Shown here piece by piece: positions 11,428-20,400 of a stretch of DNA of 51,157 nt. Both the position numbers and the translations under genes were made by a program. Origin of the DNA: Prevotellaceae bacterium (GTDB lineage Bacteria > Bacteroidota > Bacteroidia > Bacteroidales > UBA932); NCBI GenBank assembly GCA_031269545.1, contig JAISYZ010000131.1:1-51157 (forward strand). Reading direction: 5' to 3'. The notes under the pieces were generated by a model. That model did not search any database and was not told where the DNA came from. It saw only the letters and a program-made list of their open reading frames with translations. Each line of letters begins with the position of its first letter. Position 1 is the first letter of the stretch.

Positions 11428-12201
11428 TTAATCAATAAACCGTATTATTACAGACGATTTTGTGTCGAGGCTGTTTATTCTTGCAATTTCTCTCTGATTT
11501 ATCGCCAGTTCCAGCAAATCAACAGAATTAAACATGGCAAGCATTTTACCTTTTTCTACATCATCGTAATATTGAGAAATGTTTGTAACTTTCGCCATAT
11601 TATTTTGTATTACAATCTCAAACTTTCTGTTTTTGCCTGTTTTTTCAAAAGTTTTTTTGTCGATATTTGTTATTGCATTGCCGAAAGCATCAATATATAT
11701 TATGCGTCCGATTATGCGCGATTCGAAAGAGGATGCGCTGCCTGTAAAATCTTGTTTCAATTCGCAAATATTTCCAAAGTCTTCGAGTTTTAATCCTGCA
11801 GAAATTGCTTTTATACAATTACTTAATGTTTCCATAAGACGAAATCCGTGATATTTTTCGCTGTAAGCTAACTCGATTATAGAATCGGGACGTTTGTCGC
11901 AAACGAGGCTCAACATTCCATCGTTTGCGCCGACAAAGAAATGTTCGTCGTTTTTCATTACCGCAATTGGATTTTTAGGCGATGGTTCACTGTTTACGCC
12001 AACAACATGAACGCTTCCGGGAGGAAAATGCCTGTAAGCGTTTTTCAATACAAATGCAGCCTGTAACGTATTGTGCAATTGAATATTGTGAGTAATATCG
12101 ACAATGCAGATATTATCGCATGATGATATTACGCACGCTTTCAGGCGACCGATATTATAATCGCCATCTTTCCAATCTGTTGTCAGCGTTACTATTAACA
12201 T
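11428..12201 (-). CDS. SAM hydroxide adenosyltransferase family protein (DUF62)
   Basis: This 257-residue member of the COG1912 family hydrolyses S-adenosylmethionine to adenosine and methionine; the family also includes fluorinases and chlorinases. The fold is shown by MLIVTLTTDWKDGDYNIGRL at the start, CIVDITHNIQLHNTLQAAFVL, FPPGSVHVVGV, HFFVGANDGMLSL and a C-terminal domain with IGRIIYIDAFGNAITNI. Two signature segments differ from the classic family: TDW replaces TDFG, and the usual VDPGVG is replaced by VNSEP. I recall similar replacements in other Bacteroidetes members, but could not check. It is monocistronic, with a TAnnTTTG box at 12219-12226. Physiological role is uncertain. Confidence 0.85.
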   Translation of the reverse strand: MLIVTLTTDWKDGDYNIGRLKACVISSCDNICIVDITHNIQLHNTLQAAFVLKNAYRHFPPGSVHVVGVNSEPSPKNPIAVMKNDEHFFVGANDGMLSLVCDKRPDSIIELAYSEKYHGFRLMETLSNCIKAISAGLKLEDFGNICELKQDFTGSASSFESRIIGRIIYIDAFGNAITNIDKKTFEKTGKNRKFEIVIQNNMAKVTNISQYYDDVEKGKMLAMFNSVDLLELAINQREIARINSLDTKSSVIIRFID

Positions 12202-12218
12202 TTTTACAAAATATTATG

Positions 12219-12226
12219 CAAAAATA
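12219..12226 (-). promoter_or_regulatory. SAM hydrolase gene promoter, -7 box
   Basis: TATTTTTG on the minus strand, 17 nt upstream of the ATG at 12201. Confidence 0.55.
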
Positions 12227-12678
12227 CGAAGAATAAAATACATTATACAAACAATTTAAATTTTATTTCAGGTTTTATATAAAAACTTTCAAAATGTTGC
12301 AAAAATTTAAGAGTAAAAATGTTGAACGGTCTTCGGCGCAATGTTATGCCTGCGTTGTTATAAAGGCACATATCCGATTTGCGACAGGAAGGAAGACTTG
12401 CTTTTATTTTCGACTTGGTGTCTTGCTGTGTAAAACAAAGGCAGTTGTTAAATTTCAAAAAAATATTTACGCAGGCAAAAATTAATGCAATATAACCAAA
12501 GGAATTTGGAAAAACTTTACTCGTTATAATTTTGCGACAAATAAATAGTCGTTCCTTAAAAAGCATTGAAATCATTTATTATAAACAAGTTATAAATGCA
12601 AATTACCGAATAAAATACCGTGTTTTACATACAGGCTAAAAGTCGGCAAAACATGAACAGTTTTTCTTTCTTTGTGTT

Positions 12679-12868
12679 CGTCATTGCGAACGAAGTGAAG
12701 CAACCGAGTTTACGAGCTCGGCGCAGCCAATCCGAAGCGCAGCGGAGATCAACGGAGTTAATCCATTTTGTTTATGTTTGTTTATTTTTCTGGATTGCTT
12801 CACTTCGTTCGCAATGACGCTCTAATTCTTGTCGTCATTGCGAGGAGCGCAGCGACGAAGCAATCCAG
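12679..12868. repeat. Inverted palindromic repeat cluster (CGTCATTGCGA type)
   Basis: The segment 12679-12703 is repeated exactly as its reverse complement at 12795-12819 (25 nt, 91-nt spacer). A third, related copy starts at 12833 (CGTCATTGCGAGGAGCGCAG). Its end GAAGCAATCCAG pairs perfectly with CTGGATTGCTTC at 12790-12801. The GC-rich composition differs sharply from the AT-rich surroundings. This motif recurs in many bacterial genomes as a REP-like intergenic repeat; that comparison is from memory. Confidence 0.8.
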
Positions 12869-12927
12869 AAAATTATTTAGTCGCTCATTAAAAAGAACAT
12901 AAAATATTTAGTCTTTCCTTAAAAATG

Positions 12928-13089
12928 AAAATGTCCCGTTAGGGACAAAATGTCGGTAGAAAAATAATTGTCGCTGAGATTTTCGCGCGAAGCGCTGCCG
13001 ATGACATGAAAAACTGTCGGCAACTCGCGCGACATGCATCTGTCTGCGTTTCTTTCTACCAATATTCTGTCCCTGACGGGACAGTCATT
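12928..13089. repeat. Long imperfect inverted repeat, MITE/REP-like
   Basis: The left arm (about 12928-12963) contains the small palindrome GTCCCGTTAGGGAC followed by GGTAGAAA. The right arm (about 13053-13089) contains TTTCTACC followed by GTCCCTGACGGGAC. The arms are imperfect reverse complements around an approximately 90-nt core rich in GCGCG motifs. No open frame spans it. The shape suits a non-autonomous palindromic element. Confidence 0.65.
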
Positions 13090-13107
13090 ATTTTCAAATC
13101 CATCATC

Positions 13108-13140
13108 AAACCTGACAGGTTTCCGAAACCTGTTAGGTTT
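13108..13140. repeat. Tandem AAACCTG palindromes
   Basis: Two 15-nt near-palindromes, AAACCTGACAGGTTT and AAACCTGTTAGGTTT, are separated by CCG. Repeats of this look are common between genes in Bacteroidetes genomes (from memory). There is no T-run, so terminator function is not indicated. Confidence 0.65.
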
Positions 13141-13231
13141 AAAATGTCTGTTTATTAATTTTTTGTGTCTGAAAATTTTATTTTTTATGGATAATCTGTA
13201 TAAATTTGATATTATTTGAAACAAAAAATAA

Positions 13232-13260
13232 TTGCAATTTGTCAAATTAAAGTATCTTTG
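13232..13260 (+). promoter_or_regulatory. coaD promoter (-33 TTG, -7 TATCTTTG)
   Basis: TTG at 13232-13234 and TATCTTTG at 13253-13260 are separated by 18 nt, close to the Bacteroidetes consensus. The coaD ATG is 21 nt downstream of the -7 box. Confidence 0.65.
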
Positions 13261-13280
13261 TTCATCTTTAAATTAAAAAT

Positions 13281-13757
13281 ATGAAAAAAGTTGCAATTTT
13301 TCCGGGTTCGTTCGACCCATTTACGATAGGGCATGAAAGCCTTGTGATTCGCGCTCTTCAACTGTTCGACAAAATTATTATTGCCGTTGGACATAATGCT
13401 CAGAAACAGGGTTTTTTCAGCATAGATGCCCGCATGGAAATGATTAAAAAAATCTTTGAAGATAATGACAGAATAGAAGTTGATGTTTACGAAGGTCTTA
13501 CCGTTGATTATTGCCGTAAAAAAAATATTTATTTCATCATTCGCGGTTTGCGAACTTCTGCCGACTTTGAATTTGAACGAAGCGTAGGACAGGTTAACAA
13601 ACAGATGGAACGAAAAATAGAAACAGTTTTTTTACTTACATCAACAAAATATACGCCTGTAAGTTCGTCGATTGTACGCGACATTCTGGCAAACAACGGA
13701 AATGCAAACCAGTTTATATCCAATAAAATACGTATTGATGATTATATGAATAAGTAA
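13281..13757 (+). CDS. coaD: Phosphopantetheine adenylyltransferase
   Basis: This 158-residue nucleotidyltransferase converts 4'-phosphopantetheine and ATP to dephospho-CoA, the penultimate step of coenzyme A synthesis. The N-terminal PGSFDPFTIGHESLV contains the TxGH nucleotide-binding motif, RGLRTSADFEFE is the substrate loop, and TPVSSSIVRDI carries the C-terminal ISSxxR-type motif. Length is normal. The start is fixed by the promoter at 13232-13260. The next gene begins 4 nt after its stop, so the two are probably co-transcribed. Confidence 0.95.
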   Translation: MKKVAIFPGSFDPFTIGHESLVIRALQLFDKIIIAVGHNAQKQGFFSIDARMEMIKKIFEDNDRIEVDVYEGLTVDYCRKKNIYFIIRGLRTSADFEFERSVGQVNKQMERKIETVFLLTSTKYTPVSSSIVRDILANNGNANQFISNKIRIDDYMNK

Positions 13758-13761
13758 TTTG

Positions 13762-15138
13762 ATGAAAACTTTTTTACTTTTTGTCTGTTTGTTAGTTTCG
13801 GTTTCGAGTATGCGTTCACAAACGCATATCAGAATATCTGCGCCAAAATACAAAGGCGATGTATTAACCTTATGCCGATACGATAATTATATTACTAAAA
13901 AAGAAAAAAAACTTGCGGAATGTAAAATAGACAGCGCAGGCAATTCGTCTGTAATTGTTGATATTGACGACATTCAATATGTATTTATGCATTACGAAAA
14001 ATTGATTTACTATTTTTTTGTTGAGCCAAATTCGGATATAAATGTTACATTTTCGGAAAAGGAATTGCTTGATGAAAAAGAAAAACTGAATCCGTTTTTT
14101 GAACCTTTGAGTATATCGGCAAGCGTAACTGCAACAAAGGGCGACAATCTTAATCAGCAATTGATTGATATTGACAGCAAAAGCGATGATGCGATTTTGG
14201 CTGTAGCAAAAAATAAAAAGGAAAACGACAGGCATTTTAAAGATTCATTGTTGACTGTTTTTAAAAATTCATTAAACGACAGCGATAATGAATTTGTTAA
14301 CGATTATGCAAAATATCGTGTCGCCTCGCTCGAATATTTGTTTAAGTTGAAGCCGCTCAAAAACCTGCAAACCGAATATTTTGCAGATAAACCTGTATTA
14401 TATACAAATCCTGCATATTGTGAATTGTTTAATCATATCAACGACAAATATTTTTTACATCGCACGCAGCAGGCGCAGGGCAACGCTTTCAGGCAGGCTG
14501 TGAATAAAGGAAATTTGGTTGAAATACGCAAAATATTAAGTCAAAACGATTATTTGAGCAATAAAGATTTTTGCGATTTTTTAATTCTGCAAAATGCCTG
14601 CAACGAATTTTACGACAGCAATTTTTCGCGTTCGGCTTTGCTCGAAATTGTAAATTCGGTAGCAAAAGATGCCTCGACCGAAAACAAAATTATTGCCGAA
14701 GATGTTCGCAGCGCAATTGTGAACTTACTTGCAGGATATTCGCCTCCCGACTTTGAACTTTTTGATATGCAGGGAAATAAAAAGTCGTTGCAGGCATTTT
14801 TTGGCAAATATGTTTATCTCGGATTTTTCAGTGTCAACAGTTACGGCTGTATAAAGGATTTTTATCTGATGAAACAGTTGGCGAAAAAATTTGGCGAAAA
14901 AATCAGTTTCGTGTCAATTTGCATAGACAGTAAGGATGATATTGAAAACTTTATAAAAGAAGAACAAATAAACTGGACTTTTTTACTTTGCGACAACAGT
15001 AAGGATATAATCAAAGAATATGATGTAAGAACATTTCCAACTTATTATCTGATAGATAAAAACGGAAAACTTTTGAAATCGCCAGCGCCATCTCCAAGCG
15101 AAGATATTTATCAGATTTTTGAAGAATTGAAAGATTGA
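13762..15138 (+). CDS. Secreted thioredoxin-fold protein with incomplete CxxC
   Basis: This 458-residue protein has a signal peptide (MKTFLLFVCLLVSVSSMRSQ), an N-terminal domain of unknown fold (about 20-320) and a C-terminal TlpA/AhpC-type thioredoxin domain (about 325-455). In the place of the usual WCxxC it has Asn359-Ser360-Tyr361-Gly362-Cys363, so the first cysteine is serine and only the second remains. The cis-proline loop is preserved as TFPTYYLID. It therefore resembles Bacteroidetes thioredoxin-like exported proteins but probably cannot do standard disulfide exchange. The frame extends one codon upstream with TTG at 13759; the ATG at 13762 is preferred. It follows coaD by 4 nt. Confidence 0.82.
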   Translation: MKTFLLFVCLLVSVSSMRSQTHIRISAPKYKGDVLTLCRYDNYITKKEKKLAECKIDSAGNSSVIVDIDDIQYVFMHYEKLIYYFFVEPNSDINVTFSEKELLDEKEKLNPFFEPLSISASVTATKGDNLNQQLIDIDSKSDDAILAVAKNKKENDRHFKDSLLTVFKNSLNDSDNEFVNDYAKYRVASLEYLFKLKPLKNLQTEYFADKPVLYTNPAYCELFNHINDKYFLHRTQQAQGNAFRQAVNKGNLVEIRKILSQNDYLSNKDFCDFLILQNACNEFYDSNFSRSALLEIVNSVAKDASTENKIIAEDVRSAIVNLLAGYSPPDFELFDMQGNKKSLQAFFGKYVYLGFFSVNSYGCIKDFYLMKQLAKKFGEKISFVSICIDSKDDIENFIKEEQINWTFLLCDNSKDIIKEYDVRTFPTYYLIDKNGKLLKSPAPSPSEDIYQIFEELKD

Positions 15139-15298
15139 TCTTGTAATAATATTTGTTTTACTTGCTTAAAACATTATTTGATTCTGTTTTCAAAATATTT
15201 ATGAAATATATCAATGCTTAATTATCAATTATTTATTGATTTTTTTGCTTTGTGAGATTATACTGATAATTTTATTTTTTTATACAATAAAAATATCG

Positions 15299-15306
15299 TA
15301 TCTTTG
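15299..15306 (+). promoter_or_regulatory. Possible orphan promoter, -7 box
   Basis: TATCTTTG followed by GTGGCG fits the consensus exactly, yet no real gene starts within several hundred bases downstream. It could drive an untranslated RNA or a very small peptide. Confidence 0.4.
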
Positions 15307-15558
15307 TGGCGTTTGTTTGTTAAATTTGATATTGGAAAATTGTGTGCATGAGGTTAAGTTTGCCAAAGAAAATCGATCTATCTATAAAAAAATGAAGAAA
15401 TTAATGTTAAAATGTCAAATTGTATTTATTTGTAAATCAGTGTTGTATATTTTGCATTAACAAAAAGAAGATTTTTTTAACAGTTTTTGTAACATTGTTT
15501 CATAAAAAACCCCGACCTTTGCACCGCATTAGAATATCAAATGCACTTTTTTGAAGGC

Positions 15559-15629
15559 TTACAGATTTTATTTAGATAAAACGCAATTCAATTTTTATCT
15601 TGTCTTCTTCTTGAAGACCTTATCTGTAA
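15559..15629 (+). ncRNA. Candidate structured RNA, three-way junction
   Basis: Three perfectly paired helices nest together. The outer stem is TTACAGAT (15559-15566) with ATCTGTAA (15622-15629). Inner hairpin one is AGATAAAA (15574-15581) with TTTTATCT (15593-15600). Inner hairpin two is GTCTTC (15602-15607) with GAAGAC (15613-15618). It lies about 450 nt upstream of the AraC-type gene in otherwise gene-free DNA. No known RNA family is recognised, and AT-rich stems can arise by chance. Confidence 0.3.
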
Positions 15630-16077
15630 AAAAATGTATAAATACAACATTTTATCTTTCAAATCCATATTGAAGAAATAACAAATAAACAAGTTTTGTA
15701 GTACTGAATGGAAACATCAGAACGGCGAAACATTATTTGAACTGAAAATTAAGGTCGAAAACCAATAATTTTTATGTGTCGGTAAAATACCAGATTGTAT
15801 ATATTTGGTATGGTTCAAAATCATTTTAATAGATATTTTGAACTGATTTTTCCTCAACATTATATTATTAGGTATATAAAATTCGACAATAATTTGAGCC
15901 AAAGTGAAAATGTATATATAAATTATATTTTTATATCATTTTGACACATAATAAAAGAATGGATTTTTTATATAAAGGATATTTGATTAAAATGTAGATA
16001 AATTTGCAAATTTTTTTGAAAACTATATATATAGGAAATTTAATGTCTAATAAATAAAAATAAAAAAGGAAAAAATT

Positions 16078-16941
16078 ATGAAAGAAGTAAATGAGAAACA
16101 AGTTATGAGTACAAATTATGTTGACAACAACGAAGTCTATGTAGAATGTATTGAAAGAAGTAAAAGAGGTGAACTAAATATACCGGAATCGTCTAAAATA
16201 CGACTGTTTTTTATACAAAAAGGTTCTTGCTCGTTTTTCTGTGCAAAACAATTTGATGTATTGCTCGAAAGCGGAAAAGTCGTCTTAGTACCTCCACAAA
16301 ACAAATGCATTATAAACGTGAGAAACAATATTCAATTATTGATTGTTTATTTGACGATTGACTTGAATTTCTGTAACGATTTTCCGTTTGAAGCCCTTAC
16401 TGAATTTAGTGGAAAAAACAAAAATATAGAACAAGGCGATGAACAGATATCTTTGAAAGTGAATAAAATGATTTCGGATTATCTCAAACTTATGAAGCAA
16501 TGCTTGTCGAATGGGATGAAAAGCGCTGAGTTTTTTCAGATGAAACAGAAAGAATTGCTTTACTATTTTGGAAAATGTTACAGTAAAGACGAATTGCATC
16601 GATTTTTCAAACCAATATTGACAAACGATATTGCATTTTCAAAAGCGGTTTACAAAATTTGTGAAAGCATAAACAGCGTAACCGCTATGGCAAAAGAAAT
16701 GAATTACAGTTTGTCGGGTTTCAAAAAACGTTTTAAAAGAGTTTTCGGACAATCTGCCTACAAATGGCTGTGTCAGGAAAAATCGAAAAAACTTTTTCAC
16801 GAAATTACATGCAGTCGAAAAACATTCACACAATTATCTTATGATTTTGGATTTTCGTCTCCGGCTCACATGAACAATTTTTGCAGAAAAATGTTTGGCA
16901 ACACTCCCGGAAGTCTTAGATCCCAAAAAATTCTTAAATAA
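16078..16941 (+). CDS. AraC-family transcriptional regulator
   Basis: This 287-residue regulator has an N-terminal sensing domain (about 20-160, beta-rich with SGKVVLVPPQNKCIINVRNN) and a C-terminal double helix-turn-helix of the AraC/XylS type (about 195-285). The first helix-turn-helix includes SVTAMAKEMNYSLSGFKKRF. The second includes KTFTQLSYDFGFSSPAHMNNF and ends with FGNTPGSLR, the family's typical closing motif. The ligand is unknown. It is transcribed toward the type IX secretion module and ends about 500 nt before it, with gene-free DNA on both sides. Control of that module is plausible from position, but no operator can be demonstrated. Confidence 0.88.
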   Translation: MKEVNEKQVMSTNYVDNNEVYVECIERSKRGELNIPESSKIRLFFIQKGSCSFFCAKQFDVLLESGKVVLVPPQNKCIINVRNNIQLLIVYLTIDLNFCNDFPFEALTEFSGKNKNIEQGDEQISLKVNKMISDYLKLMKQCLSNGMKSAEFFQMKQKELLYYFGKCYSKDELHRFFKPILTNDIAFSKAVYKICESINSVTAMAKEMNYSLSGFKKRFKRVFGQSAYKWLCQEKSKKLFHEITCSRKTFTQLSYDFGFSSPAHMNNFCRKMFGNTPGSLRSQKILK

Positions 16942-17439
16942 GATTATTTTTGGAATGAAAAACTGTTTTGATAGTGATTGTATATTGGTGAAAGTAAAAT
17001 ATTTCACCTGAAATCAGGTACTAATTTATAATCGAGAAAATAAAGGTTTGTTTTTGTAAAAACAGTTTGAATATTTTTATTGTACTTTGCACTTTGTTTG
17101 TGATGATTATTGTGTATATTAGTGATATTTATGATAATAGTATTGTTTGAATCTTAGGCTTTTACATCTTCTTATTAACTTGAAGAATAGACTGTTGAAT
17201 GAATGAATATAGATGAACGGATGTAAAATATTTTATGTATTAAGTTTTATTTGATTACAACAAAGTGCAATTTGATTGAAAAAAACATCTAATTTGAAAT
17301 ATTAAAATAAAAATAAAAAACAGTGGAAAACAAACCTTGTAATAATAGGAAACGGGAATACATGCAATGTGTAGAACATCTTCCGGTTGCGTTATATTTT
17401 AAAAATATAAATCTTGAAACTTCTAAAAAACTAAAAAAA
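16942..17439. other. Long leader region before the type IX module
   Basis: The gap of 498 nt has no coding potential of its own. An open frame from 17323 (GTG) runs into the giant gene, but its extra 39 residues are hydrophilic and precede a clear signal peptide, so they are treated as non-coding. An extended stem (17160-17168 with 17220-17228) is present. No exact TAnnTTTG box was found; TACTTTG at 17090-17096 lacks one base of the spacer. Confidence 0.5.
17160..17228 (+). other. Inverted repeat in the giant-gene leader
   Basis: TTTTACATC (17160-17168) pairs perfectly with GATGTAAAA (17220-17228). Directly inside the 5' arm is a smaller hairpin, TTCTT (17169-17173) with AAGAA (17183-17187). 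It lies 212 nt upstream of the ATG. It may be an RNA leader structure or a protein-binding palindrome; chance is possible. Confidence 0.3.
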
Positions 17440-20400
17440 ATGAAAAAATGCATTTTATATTTAATTGCGGTTTTATGTATTCTGCCTGTCAGCAATAAGA
17501 TAAGCGCACAAACAACGGCGGGAAACGATTTCTGGCTGGCTTTCGGACAGTTCAGAGGCGTAGCTTCGAATCAGACATATCTTGCAAGTATTGATATGCA
17601 AATCAAAATTGTAGCGACTGAGGCAACAAAGGTCAATTTTTATTTTTCGTCAAATGCATCTCAGAATCAACTTAATGTAGATGTGCCGGCAAATACGGTT
17701 TACACTAAGGTATTGAATACTGCCCAAAAATTAGCCGTTTATACGTCAAGTGATGCCACATTGGGAACAACGACATCCAACTCATTGCATATAACATCCG
17801 ATAAACCCATATCCGTATATGCATTAATCAGATATAGTCATATTGCCGATGCAACTAATGTGTTGCCTGCAAACTCTTGCGGGCTGGAATATTACCATGT
17901 TTCGTACAAAGCCGAAAATGTCTATGCTGAAAAAGATGGCATGACGTTTGTTGCTATTGAAGACGGCACAACAACATATACTGTTTATGACAAAAACAAT
18001 GTGTTGAAAACCAGCGGCAGTCTGACTCAAGGACAGGTCAAATATATGGCTTCGGGCAGCGATATGACAGGATATAGAATAGAATCGAATAAACCTGTAG
18101 CCTACTTTGTTACTCATCAAGGAACTATGATTCCGGATGACTCGCGTACTAATATTGATAATCTATTTCAACAAATGGCGCCGGTAAATTCGTGGGGTAC
18201 AAAGTTTTTTGTGCCGAGTCTTAAAAATATTACCAATGACGGTCAGGACGGTTTGCGGATACGGATTGTGGCTTCGCAGAACGGAACGGTAATTACCCAA
18301 ACAGGCGGAACGGTAAAAACCGGCTCAACTTCGCTGAGCAAAGGTCAATCTGTTGAACTGGAAATTGATAATACAAATAACGGATGTTTTATTACTTCAA
18401 ACAAGCCTGTGGGCGTATGTTCATACCTTCTGTCGTATTCGTCGCAACATAATCCTTATACTGCGTACGGAGGACCCGCCAATGTGTGGATTCCGCCCCT
18501 TGAACAAAGTATAGATGTAACGACTGTTGCTCCCTTTACGACTTCGACTCTAACCGACCATTATGCAATAATCGTAACTCCCGAAGCAACAAAAGATGCA
18601 ACTGCCGTAACGGTAAACGGAACAACTACTACGCCAGCATTGTCATGGACTACACGGTCGGGATATTCCTTTGCTCAATACACCTTAACAAATCAGCCTT
18701 ATACTTTCAGCAATCAGGCAGGAGTGACGGTTCTGGTAGCAGGTTTGGGAGCTTCCGAATCTTATTATTACCTTGCTGGTGCATCGCTGTATGATTTGGA
18801 TATGGCGTTTACGGTTAATGGCACCAATTATATGCAAATGTCGGGTACAACTCTTTGTACAACTAATATCACGCTTAATGCAATAGTTAACAATGCGCAA
18901 TCACCCTTAAATTTAAAATGGTATATAGACGGTCAAGAACAGACAGCCGCACAAAATCTATCATCATGGAATACAACTTTGACTAATGGCAGTCATACCA
19001 TTAGAATGGATGTAGTGAACATGTCTGGCGTTACTCAAACAATAACTACTACTTTCGTGGTTGAAGATCCTGTTAGTGTTACGGCGCCTGTTATTATACG
19101 TATTGGCGAAACTGTATATCTGTCGCCTTCGACAGGCGGAACATGGACAAGCAGTAATTCGGCTATTGCCACCGTTACTGATAACGGTGAGGCAAAAGGC
19201 ATCGCAGAAGGCAAAGTACGTTTTGGTTTTCTTTCGACTGCCGGATGTTACAGTTATAGCGATACAGTAACGGTAACGCAAGATAACAATGTCGCCGTTA
19301 ATGATATCGTATCTGTTATGTTTGAACAGCCAGTAACTTTTGATGTACTTGCAAACGATTTTATTGCCTGCAACATAAGTCAGGTAAACATCAATATCAT
19401 TTCGAGCTTGGCAGGCAATTTGACAGTAAACGCCGACAAAACATTAACATATACGCCTGTAAACAACACTTTCGGTATTGATAGCGTTGAATATTCTATT
19501 ACATGCGGAACTGATACCGACAATGCAAAAATATATTTTATCATATCAAAACCGCTGTCAGGAAATTATGTGGCTTGCGAAAAAGACCAAATTACAATAG
19601 GAATGACGCCAATAACAGGTGTTCAATATTCTTGGTACGACAGCAATAATACGCTTATTCAGGCTGCATCAAATACTGTCACGATTACAAAAAATTATTC
19701 GTCAAGACAAAAGTTTTATGCCGAACCTGTATATAAAGGAAAAACATTCCCACGCATTCAGTTAGTTGTGTTCATGGAAAGTACTTGCGGAAGTGTTGAC
19801 CCTTTCGGTTGCATTGTTGAAGGACAACTGTTGTTCCACGAAGACTTCGGAGGAAATGACATTTCAAATCCGAGAATCGGTGGTTCGACTGTGAAATTAC
19901 CAGCAGATGTAACAACCTATACTTTTAGAGAAACAGATAAAATAGACCCTGAGCAATATGCGCTTGTAAAATATGTAAATAATCTATATCCACCATGGCA
20001 CCAGCGATTCAGCGATCATACTTATCCCAACGATACAACTCGCGGATACATGTTTTTGGTAGATGCTTCTAGTAGTCCGGGCAAATTCTACGAAAAAAAA
20101 ATAACAGGCTTGTGCAATAATATAAATAAATTGTACTTTTCGGTATGGGTGGCAAACGAGATAATGTCCACTTGGACAGGTCAAACTATACCTCATGATC
20201 CCATATTGAAATTTGAATTGTCGAATGGCGCCGGTATTGTTGTTAAAACCTATACAACTCAGATTATTCCGAGAGATCCAGAAAACAATATACAATGGAG
20301 AAATTACGGTTTTGACTTTGATCCTCAAGGACTTAGCGAATTGACTCTTAAAATCTTTAATGATGGTACTGGTTCTACTGGTAACGATTTTGCATTAGAT

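Larger units (their letters stand above)
12227..13231. other. Gene-free intergenic stretch with dispersed repeats
   Basis: About 1 kb between divergent genes. The first third (to about 12620) shows no convincing gene; open frames on both strands are short and lack family resemblance. The rest is filled by palindromic repeats listed separately: the 25-nt inverted repeat around 12679-12868, the GTCCC-type long inverted repeat at 12928-13089 and the AAACCTG palindromes at 13108-13140. The coaD promoter follows. Confidence 0.6.
15139..16077. other. AT-rich gene-free region upstream of the AraC regulator
   Basis: No supportable gene is seen. A TAnnTTTG box (15299-15306) is followed only by two tiny overlapping frames, 15348-15395 and 15392-15460, joined by ATGA; the second reads as a 22-residue hydrophobic peptide (MKKLMLKCQIVFICKSVLYI...). 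A nested stem structure occupies 15559-15629 and is listed separately. The remainder is plain AT-rich sequence. Confidence 0.5.

Noticed and set aside
12243-12575. Open frame of 110 codons on the minus strand (and a 63-codon frame opposite it)
   Set aside because: No family resemblance, no promoter box or start context, and biased composition; it lies in a repeat-rich intergenic region. Kept only as part of the gene-free stretch.
15236-15460. 74-codon hydrophobic frame
   Set aside because: It begins upstream of the only good promoter box and consists of low-complexity AT-rich codons. The possible 22-residue tail is mentioned but not called.
17323-17439. N-terminal extension of the giant protein from a GTG start
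   Set aside because: The extra 39 residues are hydrophilic and would bury a textbook signal peptide that starts at the ATG 17440.
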